This document shows positions 37,521 to 45,592 of a stretch of DNA of 64,000 bases, one piece after another. Position numbers and translations under genes: made by a program. Source of the DNA: Marinobacterium mangrovicola. Lineage in GTDB: Bacteria; Pseudomonadota; Gammaproteobacteria; Pseudomonadales; Balneatricaceae. The notes under the pieces were generated by a model. It worked only from the letters and a program-made list of their open reading frames with translations, was not told the DNA's origin and did not search any database. Position 1 is the stretch's first letter; every line of letters begins with the position of its first letter. Location: NCBI RefSeq assembly GCF_004339595.1, contig NZ_SMFU01000007.1, forward strand, positions 1,300,658-1,364,657, in the 5' to 3' direction.

Positions 37521-37832
37521 ATGGAAACCCTGCAATTTACCCGCCCCGCCCAGGCGGCCCGGATCCAGCCAGCGCTGGTGGGCTATGTGGGCTCCGGCGA
37601 TCTCGAGGTCATGGTTGAGCCGCTTCAGGGCTCTCAGGCCGAGATCCATATCCAGACCTCAACACCGGGCAGCGAGATCCGCTGGCGTCAGGTGATCGAG
37701 CAGATCGAGGCGCGCATCGCCCTGCCCGCCATGCGCATGGACATTCACGATTTTGCCGCCACGCCCGGCGTCATCCGACTGCGTATCGAACAGGCGATCG
37801 AACTGGCATCTGCGACGGAGGCTCAAGCATGA
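37521..37832 (+). CDS. mdcC: Malonate decarboxylase acyl carrier protein (delta subunit)
   Basis: A 103-residue protein from the ATG at 37521, which has AAGGAG upstream. A longer frame reaches back into mdcB and is not used. The VGYVGSGDLEVMVEP segment contains the Ser that carries the 2'-(5''-phosphoribosyl)-3'-dephospho-CoA group in MdcC/CitD-like carriers. The 3' end overlaps mdcD by four bases. Confidence 0.92.
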   Translation: METLQFTRPAQAARIQPALVGYVGSGDLEVMVEPLQGSQAEIHIQTSTPGSEIRWRQVIEQIEARIALPAMRMDIHDFAATPGVIRLRIEQAIELASATEAQA

Positions 37833-38692
37833 GTGAACTTAACGCCAACTTTCAGGGAAACTACGAGGGCGGCTTTATCGACCTGAGCGCGCGCAAGCGG
37901 ATCGAGTCGCTGCTCGATAGCGGCAGCATGCGAGAGCTGCTCACACCTTTTGATCGCCTGACCTCTCCCTGGCTGGAAAAACAGGGGATCGTGCCGCAGT
38001 TTGACGATGGCGTGGTTATCGCCCGCGGCAAGCTGGATAACAAGGCGGTGGTCGTTGCCGCTATTGAGGGCGGATTTCAGGGCGGCAGCCTTGGTGAGGT
38101 GGGCGGTGCGAAAATCGCCGGCCTGCTGGAACTGGCCATCGAAGAGAATCGCAAGGGTAACCCCACCGCAGCGGTACTGATGCTGGAAACCGGCGGTGTG
38201 CGCCTGCAGGAAGCGAACCTGGGGCTGGCGGCCATCGCCGAGATCCAGTCAGCCATCGTTGAACTGCGCCAGTACCAGCCGGTGATCGCCGTAGTCACAG
38301 GCCCGGTGGGCTGCTTCGGCGGCATGTCGATTACCGCTGGTTTGTGCAGCTACCTGATCATCACCCGCGAAGGTCGTCTGGGTCTTAACGGCCCCCAGGT
38401 TATAGAGCAGGAAGCCGGCGTCGAGGAGTATGACTCCCGTGACCGCGGCCTGATCTGGGGCCTGACCGGCGGCACCCAGCGTTTTGCCAGCGGCCTGGTC
38501 GATGCCTTTGTCGATGACGATGTCAGCGCCCTCTCTACCAGCGTACGCGACTGCCTGGCCCAGGGTGTTCCTGCCCTGCACCGCAGCGACGATATCAGTG
38601 CACCTTTAACCCGCCTGCAGCAGTTTGATACCCGCGAGCAGATCGACGCACAACGCGCCCGTCAGGCACTGACAGAGGGGAAAACCGCATGA
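37829..38692 (+). CDS. mdcD: Malonate decarboxylase beta subunit
   Basis: A 287-residue carboxyltransferase-fold protein. The ARKRIESLLDSGSMRELL region and the oxyanion segment VTGPVGCFGGMSITAGLCSY are typical of MdcD. With MdcE it removes CO2 from malonyl-ACP. It overlaps both neighbours by four bases. Confidence 0.94.
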   Translation: MSELNANFQGNYEGGFIDLSARKRIESLLDSGSMRELLTPFDRLTSPWLEKQGIVPQFDDGVVIARGKLDNKAVVVAAIEGGFQGGSLGEVGGAKIAGLLELAIEENRKGNPTAAVLMLETGGVRLQEANLGLAAIAEIQSAIVELRQYQPVIAVVTGPVGCFGGMSITAGLCSYLIITREGRLGLNGPQVIEQEAGVEEYDSRDRGLIWGLTGGTQRFASGLVDAFVDDDVSALSTSVRDCLAQGVPALHRSDDISAPLTRLQQFDTREQIDAQRARQALTEGKTA

Positions 38693-39510
38693 ACGCCCAG
38701 ATGAAACCGATCAGTCAACGCGGTAGCCAGTGGTTCGACGGGCTGACCGCCAGCATGGACTCTGTTAACGCCGCCGTGCCGTCCCTGCGGATCGCCGATG
38801 GCGAACTGGCCGGACGCGCCTGTCGTATGCTGCTGGTTAAGCCCGACGTCGACAACCACTTCCCACGCGCAACCCGTGGTGAGGTCGGCCTGCTTGAGGG
38901 TTACGGACTCGCCGCCGCCATCGATGAGGCGATCAAGACAGATGCGGATAACCCGCACAAACGCGCCCTGATTGCGATTGTCGATGTTCCCAGCCAGGCC
39001 TATGGCCGCCGCGAAGAAGCGCTGGGGATTCATCAGGCGCTGGCCGCTGCCGTCAGCGCCTACGCCCGGGCTCGCCAAGCGGGCCACCCGGTCATCGCGC
39101 TGCTGGTCGGCAAGGCGATGTCCGGCGCTTTCCTCGCCCACGGCTACCAGGCGAACCGCATCTTTGCCCTGGCCGACAGCGGCGTTCAGGTCCATGCCAT
39201 GGGCAAGGCCGCTGCCGCGCGGGTAACCCTGCGCACCGAAGAGGAGCTGGATAAACTGGCCGCGGATATCCCGCCCATGGCCTATGACCTGGAGAGCTAC
39301 GCATCCCTCGGATTGCTGGAATCACTGCTCGAGGTGGAGTCGGCCGAGTCACCCAGCGCCGGCGATATCGACAAGGTACGCACGGTAGTTGCCGAGGCTC
39401 TTAACGATATTCAGCCCGGCGACACCGGACTGGAACGTCGTTTAAACGGCACCAACCGAGGTGCATCGCGTCTCGTCCGTGAGCAGCTGCGCGCTCAGTG
39501 GGAGGCCTGA
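38689..39510 (+). CDS. mdcE: Malonate decarboxylase gamma subunit
   Basis: A 273-residue carboxyltransferase-fold partner of MdcD. Segments IVDVPSQAYGRREEALGIH and LLVGKAMSGAFLAHGYQANRI match MdcE, where the second forms an acyl-CoA oxyanion site. The stop TGA shares a base with the ATG of mdcG. Confidence 0.94.
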   Translation: MNAQMKPISQRGSQWFDGLTASMDSVNAAVPSLRIADGELAGRACRMLLVKPDVDNHFPRATRGEVGLLEGYGLAAAIDEAIKTDADNPHKRALIAIVDVPSQAYGRREEALGIHQALAAAVSAYARARQAGHPVIALLVGKAMSGAFLAHGYQANRIFALADSGVQVHAMGKAAAARVTLRTEEELDKLAADIPPMAYDLESYASLGLLESLLEVESAESPSAGDIDKVRTVVAEALNDIQPGDTGLERRLNGTNRGASRLVREQLRAQWEA

Positions 39511-40166
39511 TGAACTGCCGTGCGCACGACCTCATCTGGATAGAGCGCGGGCATCTGCGCGCGCCTCTTCCCGGTACCGAACTGCCCGACTGGGTGGTCA
39601 GCGGTAGCGGTCCGGTGGTTGTGCGCAGGGCGAATGCCGATGATGGCTGGATTCCGGTGGGCATCAGGGGCAAAACCAAGGCCGAGCGCCAGGCCGCACT
39701 GGCGCCGGTTAACGGCATCGATAAACAGGTGAATCCCTATAGCCTGGCCGATACCAAACCCTGGCTCGATCACGCCGAGCGCGACAGCCATCCGGTGCTG
39801 ATGACGCTCTGCCGGTTGGCAACACTGCTGAACGGCCATCTACTGCGCTGGGGCGTTACCGGCAGCCTTGGCTACGAGTTCGCCACCGGTGAAGCTCAGC
39901 TGCACCCCGAAAGCGATCTTGATCTGGTGATCGATGCGCCAAACCCGATCAGCCGGGAACAGGCTGCAACGCTGATACAGATGATCGGAACAACCCATTG
40001 CCGTGTCGATATCCAGCTGGAGACACCTTGGGGCGCTATCGCATTGGCGGAATGGGCCGGTTCTCCAGCGCAAGTGCTGCAGAAAACCAATACTGGCCCG
40101 CGCCTCACCGCGACTCCCTGGGCAGATGTTCGTGTCTCAAGCGATGAAGGAGTAAAGCCATGCTGA
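39510..40166 (+). CDS. mdcG: Phosphoribosyl-dephospho-CoA transferase MdcG
   Basis: A 218-residue nucleotidyltransferase from the ATG at 39510, which overlaps the mdcE stop. It attaches the prosthetic group to MdcC. The nucleotidyltransferase site is visible at about 119-145: WGVTGSLGYEFATG, then SDLDLVID with its two metal-binding Asp. The upstream HDLIWIERGHLRAPLP segment is typical of the family. Confidence 0.9.
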   Translation: MNCRAHDLIWIERGHLRAPLPGTELPDWVVSGSGPVVVRRANADDGWIPVGIRGKTKAERQAALAPVNGIDKQVNPYSLADTKPWLDHAERDSHPVLMTLCRLATLLNGHLLRWGVTGSLGYEFATGEAQLHPESDLDLVIDAPNPISREQAATLIQMIGTTHCRVDIQLETPWGAIALAEWAGSPAQVLQKTNTGPRLTATPWADVRVSSDEGVKPC

Positions 40167-41050
40167 CCGCTTTCACCTTCCCGGGCCAAGGCGCCCAGCG
40201 CAGCGGCATGCTGACACAGCTGGCAAAAACTGAAGCGGCTGCGGCTCGCGTACACGAGGCGGAATCCGTACTGGGCCAGGCCATTCATACCCTGGATACC
40301 GCCGAGGCGCTAAAAGATACCCGTAACGTGCAGTTGTCGCTGCTGATCAGCGGCGTGACCTGGGGCGAACACCTGAAGCAGCAGTCCTGTAAACCGGACT
40401 TTGTTCTTGGCCTGTCGATCGGCGCCTATCCCGCCGCTGTCGTCGCCGGAATACTTAACTTCAGCGATGCACTGCGCCTGGTAGCACTGCGAGGACAGCT
40501 GATGCAGCAGGCGTACCCCAGCGGCTACGGCATGCTGGCACTGACCGGCGCATCACGTTCTGCCATCGAGACGGTCATCAACAAACAGCGCGAACAAGGC
40601 CGGGAGGTCTTTCTCGCCAACCTGAATGCGGAGCAGCAGTTTGTCCTGGCCGGCGAGCGCGCTGCGCTGATGGAATCGGTCGAGCAATTGAAAGCCAGCG
40701 TGCCCTGCGCGGGCCAGATGCTGGATGTTCCCGTGCCCTCTCACTGCGAGCTACTCAGTGAGCAGGCGCAAGAACTGGAGGCTGCCTTGGCAGAGGTTCA
40801 GCTCAGCAGCTCCAACTGCCGCTATGTCAGCGCGACACGTGCCCGAGTACTGCGCTCGGTAGAGGATATACGTCGGGACCTGGCGCAAAACATGGCGCTG
40901 CAGACCCACTGGCAGGATAGCTGCCAGATGCTGGCAGAGCGGGGGCTGGAGCGGGTAATCGAGATGCCCCCCGGTAATTCCCTCACCGGACTGTTCCGGC
41001 GGGTACTGCCGGGCGGCATCTGCAAAGCGCTGCAATCGGAGATCAACTAA
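40160..41050 (+). CDS. mdcH: Malonyl-CoA:ACP transacylase MdcH
   Basis: A 296-residue transacylase of the FabD fold. TFPGQGAQRSGML at the N-terminus, the nucleophile elbow GLSIGAYPAAV at about 91-101, and the His-bearing PVPSHCELL segment are intact. In the Mdc system it loads the carrier with malonyl to start the cycle. AAGGAG precedes the ATG, and it overlaps mdcG by seven bases. Confidence 0.93.
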   Translation: MLTAFTFPGQGAQRSGMLTQLAKTEAAAARVHEAESVLGQAIHTLDTAEALKDTRNVQLSLLISGVTWGEHLKQQSCKPDFVLGLSIGAYPAAVVAGILNFSDALRLVALRGQLMQQAYPSGYGMLALTGASRSAIETVINKQREQGREVFLANLNAEQQFVLAGERAALMESVEQLKASVPCAGQMLDVPVPSHCELLSEQAQELEAALAEVQLSSSNCRYVSATRARVLRSVEDIRRDLAQNMALQTHWQDSCQMLAERGLERVIEMPPGNSLTGLFRRVLPGGICKALQSEIN

Positions 41051-41200
41051 GGCTATTCATTTAACCCGAATTACAACACACTAGAGCGAAGGAGCAACAC
41101 TAACTTATTGAACTTAAAACCTTTAACCCCTCAAAAATCAGGGGACCGTACACGCGCTTAACCCAGTAAAAATACAAATAAATAATCTGGAGTACACATT

Positions 41201-41602
41201 ATGATCATCTACGGAGTCACACTGCTGTCGGTGTGCACACTGACAGGCATCACCGCAGGCAAAATTCTCGGCACACTGATCGGCGTACCCGCCAACGTGG
41301 GCGGCGTAGGTATCGCTATGATCCTGCTGATTCTCGCAGGCAGTTACCTCAGCAAGCGCGGTCTTATCGACATGAAGACCGAACAGGGCGTTGAGTTCTG
41401 GAGCGCTATCTATATTCCCGTCGTTGTTGCCATGGCGGCCAAGCAGAACGTCATGGGCGCTTTGACCGGCGGTCCGATGGCGATTACCGCAGGTATCGCA
41501 GCTGTCGCATGTGGCTTTGCACTGGTTCCGATGCTGGCTCGCATCGGTGCGGACAAGGCTGAAGAAAACGAGAAAAACGCCTCTCCGGCAACCAGCTCTT
41601 AA
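41201..41602 (+). CDS. madL: Malonate transporter subunit MadL
   Basis: A 133-residue membrane protein with about four helices. Segments VCTLTGITAGKILGTLIGV and NVGGVGIAMILLIL match the MadL family. MadL and MadM together import malonate with sodium in Malonomonas. It follows mdcH after 150 bases, a gap that may hold a weak internal promoter. Confidence 0.9.
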   Translation: MIIYGVTLLSVCTLTGITAGKILGTLIGVPANVGGVGIAMILLILAGSYLSKRGLIDMKTEQGVEFWSAIYIPVVVAMAAKQNVMGALTGGPMAITAGIAAVACGFALVPMLARIGADKAEENEKNASPATSS

Positions 41603-41611
41603 GGTGACAGC

Positions 41612-42376
41612 ATGTACGAATCACTACTCCACACTACCGACAAATATAATCTGGTCGCTGGCTTCGCCGTTATCGGCGTCACCATGTGGTTCTCCTACTG
41701 GATCTCCGGACGCTTCACCAAGGGCCGTATCCATGGCTCGGCGATTGCGATCCTGCTCGGCCTGACCATGGCCTACTTCGGCGGCGCCTTTACCGGCGGC
41801 GAGAAAGGTGTGGTCGATATACCACTGCTGTCAGGGATCGGCCTGCTGGGCGGCTCCATGCTGCGTGACTTCGCCATCGTTGCCACCGGCTTCGGAGTGA
41901 ATATCGACGAGCTGAAACGAGCCGGTATCACCGGTGTGATCGCCCTGGTGATGGGGATCTTCTCATCCTTCTTCGCCGGCGTGGCCGTGGCCATGGCGTT
42001 CGGTTACACCGATGCGGTGAGCCTGACCACCATCGGTGCCGGCACCGTGACCTATATCGTCGGCCCGGTCACCGGCGCGGCCCTGGGCGCAAGCTCTGAA
42101 GTGATGGCGCTTTCCATCGCTGCCGGCCTGGTGAAATCGATCCTGGTGATGATCGCCACACCGTTTGTGGCACCGATGATCGGCCTGAATTCACCGCGTA
42201 CCGCGGTTATCTTCGGCGGTCTGATGGGCACCTCCAGCGGCGTTGCCGCGGGCCTTGCTGCCACCGATCCTAAGCTTGTCCCTTATGGCTGTCTGACCGC
42301 CGCGTTCTACACCGCGCTGGGCTGCCTGCTGGGCCCGTCGATCCTGTTTATCATGATGCGTGCTATCGCCGGCTAA
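41612..42376 (+). CDS. madM: Malonate transporter subunit MadM
   Basis: A 254-residue membrane protein with about eight helices, rich in Gly. LTTIGAGTVTYIVGPVTGAALGASSEVMALSI and MGTSSGVAAGLAATDPKLVPYG are family segments, each given here from within a longer conserved run. It forms the importer with MadL. AAGGTG precedes the ATG, and a terminator follows at 42470. Confidence 0.9.
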   Translation: MYESLLHTTDKYNLVAGFAVIGVTMWFSYWISGRFTKGRIHGSAIAILLGLTMAYFGGAFTGGEKGVVDIPLLSGIGLLGGSMLRDFAIVATGFGVNIDELKRAGITGVIALVMGIFSSFFAGVAVAMAFGYTDAVSLTTIGAGTVTYIVGPVTGAALGASSEVMALSIAAGLVKSILVMIATPFVAPMIGLNSPRTAVIFGGLMGTSSGVAAGLAATDPKLVPYGCLTAAFYTALGCLLGPSILFIMMRAIAG

Positions 42377-42469
42377 CTGCCGGGCAATACCCAGCAACAG
42401 ATACCGAGCAACAAATACCTAGCAACAAGCAGATCACAGATACTGAGCTAAACACTTTCCATGGCACCT

Positions 42470-42499
42470 CCCCTGCCCGTCATCGGGTAGGGGCTTTTT
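42470..42499 (+). terminator. Intrinsic terminator of the mdc-mad operon
   Basis: CCCCTGCCCG and CGGGTAGGGG pair over a TCAT loop with one G-T wobble, followed by CTTTTTAGC. It ends the plus-strand operon about 95 bases past madM. Confidence 0.85.
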
Positions 42500-42700
42500 A
42501 GCTTCTGGATGACTGAGCTAAGTTGCGCAAGCCAGGCACAGATTCCCAGAGCAACCTGCCGCCGCTGCCTGCATGTTGGGCCGGTTTCGGCTACTCAGAG
42601 TCAGACGCGAAAACCAGCAAAGGTGAATCCAGTCAGCAACGACAGAACAGCTCGCCTTGGGCAGGCCAGATACCGCATCGCTGACCGCCAAGATCCAGGT

Positions 42701-43360
42701 TCATTGAACCGCATCCGGCTGTTGTTCAGGGGCGGCGTCAATAAAAGCCTCCAGGCTATTACACGCGGCCTCGATACGCAGCAGTGTCGGGAAAGCGGTC
42801 AGATCCACATCGAAACGGCGTGCATTATAGATCTGCGGTATCAGCGCGATGTCCGCCATTGTCGGCATATCTCCGTGGCAGTACTTACCGGTCTCTTCGG
42901 CGCCATCGAGAAGAGTCTCAAGGGCCGTGAACCCTTCGGTAATCCAGTGTCGATACCAGGTGTCGCGCGCCGCCTTGTCGACGTTCAGCTCTTTACCAAG
43001 ATATTGGAGCACGCGCAGGTTATTGACCGGATGTATATCACAGGCGATCACCTGTGCCAGCGAACGCACTCGTGCCCTCTCCAGGGCAGTTTCCGGCAGC
43101 AGCGGCACATGCGGATAAACCTCGTCCAGGTACTCGAGAATGGCCATTGACTGCGTCAGGATCTGTTCACCCTGCACCAGTGACGGCACCAGCTTCTGCG
43201 GATTGATACGCGCATATTCAGGCAGCTTCTGCTCGCCACCGTCGGCAATAAGGCTGACGGTTTTTGCGTTATAGGGGATCTTCTTCAGGTTTAATGCGAT
43301 GCGTACACGATAGGCAGCGGAGGATCGCCAATAGGTGTATAAGTCTAATTCTGCGGTCAT
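42701..43360 (-). CDS. maiA: Maleylacetoacetate isomerase (zeta-class GST)
   Basis: A 219-residue glutathione transferase from the ATG at 43360. The frame extends to 43510, but family sequence begins at DLYTYWRSSAAYRVRIALN, with the Ser-Ser-Ala zeta-class motif at about 14-16. The C-terminal domain holds DIHPVNNLRVLQYL. It converts maleylacetoacetate (or maleylpyruvate) to the fumaryl isomer using glutathione. It is the last gene of a minus-strand run with fahA upstream, which favours maleylacetoacetate. Confidence 0.92.
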   Translation of the reverse strand: MTAELDLYTYWRSSAAYRVRIALNLKKIPYNAKTVSLIADGGEQKLPEYARINPQKLVPSLVQGEQILTQSMAILEYLDEVYPHVPLLPETALERARVRSLAQVIACDIHPVNNLRVLQYLGKELNVDKAARDTWYRHWITEGFTALETLLDGAEETGKYCHGDMPTMADIALIPQIYNARRFDVDLTAFPTLLRIEAACNSLEAFIDAAPEQQPDAVQ

Positions 43361-43466
43361 CTGTATTGTTCCCGGTATCTCTACAAGCAAAATGAGAGGC
43401 CCTGCTGAACAGGGCCTCAAGTGCCTCACGAAAGCGTTACCCTTAAACCGACGCTCAACGTCGCTT

Positions 43467-44780
43467 TTATTTTGCGGGTAGCACCTTAGCGGTCGCTTCA
43501 CCAAAGCCAATGCGCGCGGCGCCTGAACGCTGACAAAACCCTTTCATAATCACGCTATCGCCGTCTTCCAGAAAGGCGCGGACTTCTCCGTTGGGCAGTG
43601 AAATCGGTTCTTTCCCGCCACGACTCAGCTCTAACAGCGATCCTGCCTCTTCCTGGGAAGGTCCGGACTGGGTACCACTGCCGAAGAAGTCTCCTGGCTG
43701 CAGGTTGCATCCGTTTACCGTGTGATGGGCAACCATCTGCCCGATGCTCCAGTAAGAATGACGAAAGTTAGTTTCACACAGTTTGTGGGCAGACAGGCCG
43801 GCAGAGCGCATCGCATCTGTTTCCAGGTACACTTCCAGGGCCATATCCATTCCACCGGACGCGCGGTTGGTCTCGGAATCCAGATAGGGTAATGGCTGAG
43901 GATCTGCGGCATCACGAGTCCACTCCGTCTGGTAGGGAGCCAGCGCTTCCAGGGTTACGATCCAGGGAGAAACGGTAGAGGCGAAGTTCTTGGACAGGAA
44001 TGGCCCCAGCGGCTGATATTCCCAGGCCTGGATATCGCGCGCTGACCAGTCATTGAAAAGACATAGCCCGAAAACGTGCTGATCAGCTTTATCCAGACCG
44101 ATCGGTTCGCCCAAATCATTACCGGCCCCAATATAGATGCCCACTTCCAGCTCATAATCGAGTCGGCGGCAAGGACCAAAACTTGGTTCTGCAGCGTCAG
44201 GGGCTTTCGTCTGGCCCTGAGGACGGCGGAACTCATGTCCGGAAACCTGTATCGACGAGGAGCGGCCATGGTAACCGATAGGCACCCATTTATAGTTCGG
44301 AAGCAAAGGGTTATCGGGCCGGAACAGGGAGCCCACACTGGTAGCGTGGTACACCGATATATAAAAGTCGGTGTAGTCTCCGATATGACAGGGAAGGCTG
44401 TATTCAACCTCAGCCTGGGGCACCAGGCAGGACGCCAAGCTCGCTTCCTCTTCAGAACCTTCACGCAATGCGCGCGACAGCTGCAGACGCAGTGCAGACC
44501 AGGCCTCCGCGCCCATCGACATGAACCGGTTCAGGCTATCGCTACTACAGGCCTGCAACGCTTCGGCAACCACCCCTGAGAACAGCCCCGTGGCATTCAG
44601 GGCCTTGAGATCGATTACCTGGTCACCGATGGCAACTCCGCCGCGGAACGCCTCGCCACTGCCTTGGCGTCGGAATACGGCGAACGGCAGATTTTGTATG
44701 GGAAAGTCGTTGTTGGGTTCATTGGCCGAACTAACCCAGCTGGTTAATCCGATGTCATGGGTTTCATTCAAGCTAATCAT
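43467..44780 (-). CDS. fahA: Fumarylacetoacetase
   Basis: A 437-residue protein from the ATG at 44780, the full length of true fumarylacetoacetases. It has the N-terminal SH3-like domain (PIQNLPFAVFRRQG) and the catalytic domain, with metal ligands in DYTDFYIS, DYELEVGIYIG and FNDWSARDIQAWEYQPLGPF. It cuts fumarylacetoacetate into fumarate and acetoacetate. Shorter FAH-family hydrolases lack the N-terminal domain, so the maleylacetoacetate branch rather than the gentisate route is favoured. maiA follows after 106 bases. Confidence 0.94.
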   Translation of the reverse strand: MISLNETHDIGLTSWVSSANEPNNDFPIQNLPFAVFRRQGSGEAFRGGVAIGDQVIDLKALNATGLFSGVVAEALQACSSDSLNRFMSMGAEAWSALRLQLSRALREGSEEEASLASCLVPQAEVEYSLPCHIGDYTDFYISVYHATSVGSLFRPDNPLLPNYKWVPIGYHGRSSSIQVSGHEFRRPQGQTKAPDAAEPSFGPCRRLDYELEVGIYIGAGNDLGEPIGLDKADQHVFGLCLFNDWSARDIQAWEYQPLGPFLSKNFASTVSPWIVTLEALAPYQTEWTRDAADPQPLPYLDSETNRASGGMDMALEVYLETDAMRSAGLSAHKLCETNFRHSYWSIGQMVAHHTVNGCNLQPGDFFGSGTQSGPSQEEAGSLLELSRGGKEPISLPNGEVRAFLEDGDSVIMKGFCQRSGAARIGFGEATAKVLPAK

Positions 44781-44852
44781 TATTTTAACTACCCGTTCGA
44801 TTTTCAATAAAAAGGTGCAGGGAGCCTGCTCAAGGCCACCCTGCCCTGTTGA

Positions 44853-45392
44853 TCAGTCGGTGAACTCAGTTTCGTGCAGCCATGCAGCATGTGTGGGGGC
44901 TTTTTTGGTGAGAGACCACTCTGCCAGCATTGCCGGCGCGACCTCTTTAAGCTGCTTCATCTGCTCGGGAGTACCGGTCTTGTAGGTCAGTTCGATGCGG
45001 TGGCCATTCGGGTCGAAGAAATAGATGGAGTGGATAATGCCGTGATTGGTGATGCCGAGTACGTCCAGCCCTTTGCCTTCCAGCTCAGCTTTAGCTTCCA
45101 GCAGCGCTTCCTTGTCCTCGACTTCAAATGCAATGTGCTGAACCCATTCCGGCGTATTCTCATCACGGCCCATTTCAGGTGAGTTAGGCAGTTCAAAAAA
45201 CGCCAGGATGTTGCCCTGACCCGCGTCCAGGAATAGATGCATGTAGGGGTCCGGCGCTTTTGTGGAGGGCACTCTGTCTTCTGCAATCGCGACGAGAAAA
45301 TCCATGTTCAGCATATTCTGGTAGAACTCGACGGTCTCTTTCGCATCTTTGCAACGATAAGCCACATGATGGATCTGCTTGATGTTGATCAT
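44853..45392 (-). CDS. One-domain VOC-family protein, possibly a ring-opening dioxygenase
   Basis: A 179-residue vicinal-oxygen-chelate protein. Candidate metal ligands are His8 or His9, His86 (VQHIAFEVED) and Glu134 (GHRIELTY), with DPNGH just before as in extradiol dioxygenases and glyoxalases. Length and two-module layout fit a single-domain VOC enzyme. It lies directly upstream of fahA and maiA on the same strand and behind three dyads. That position is where the ring-cleaving enzyme is normally found, yet no HmgA-type dioxygenase is present. It could instead be a hydratase, isomerase or glyoxalase. GGAGTG precedes the ATG. Confidence 0.8.
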   Translation of the reverse strand: MINIKQIHHVAYRCKDAKETVEFYQNMLNMDFLVAIAEDRVPSTKAPDPYMHLFLDAGQGNILAFFELPNSPEMGRDENTPEWVQHIAFEVEDKEALLEAKAELEGKGLDVLGITNHGIIHSIYFFDPNGHRIELTYKTGTPEQMKQLKEVAPAMLAEWSLTKKAPTHAAWLHETEFTD

Positions 45393-45432
45393 TAATCACT
45401 CCGGTCTTAATTCTTATTCGGAACACAATTTA

Positions 45433-45477
45433 GTAACAAACGTTACCATTACTGGTAATGATAGTAACACATGTTAC
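45433..45477. promoter_or_regulatory. Array of three 14-bp dyads upstream of the VOC-fahA-maiA genes
   Basis: GTAACAAACGTTAC (45433-45446), CATTACTGGTAATG (45447-45460) and GTAACACATGTTAC (45464-45477) are perfect or near-perfect dyads; the outer two share GTAAC-N4-GTTAC and are 31 bases apart, three helical turns. The array lies 41 to 85 bases before the VOC start. It is a strong operator candidate for a dimeric regulator, such as the MarR protein encoded at 52986 or an unlinked one. Confidence 0.75.
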
Positions 45478-45592
45478 TAAACTCAAGTCCCGGCCTGGCC
45501 TTTTTGCTTCTATTAATAGCGCTGCAAAAAAGCCACACCTGAGAGCTGGCCAGCGCCCCCAGAAGGAGCACCAGCCAGCTGCTCCGGGCTAA

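Noticed and set aside
42384-42430. Short repeated AGCAACA-like units after madM
   Set aside because: The copies are irregular and only partly similar; there are too few and they are too short to be a CRISPR or binding array.
42509-43150. Plus-strand ORF of 213 codons
   Set aside because: Mostly antisense to maiA, which has intact zeta-GST motifs.
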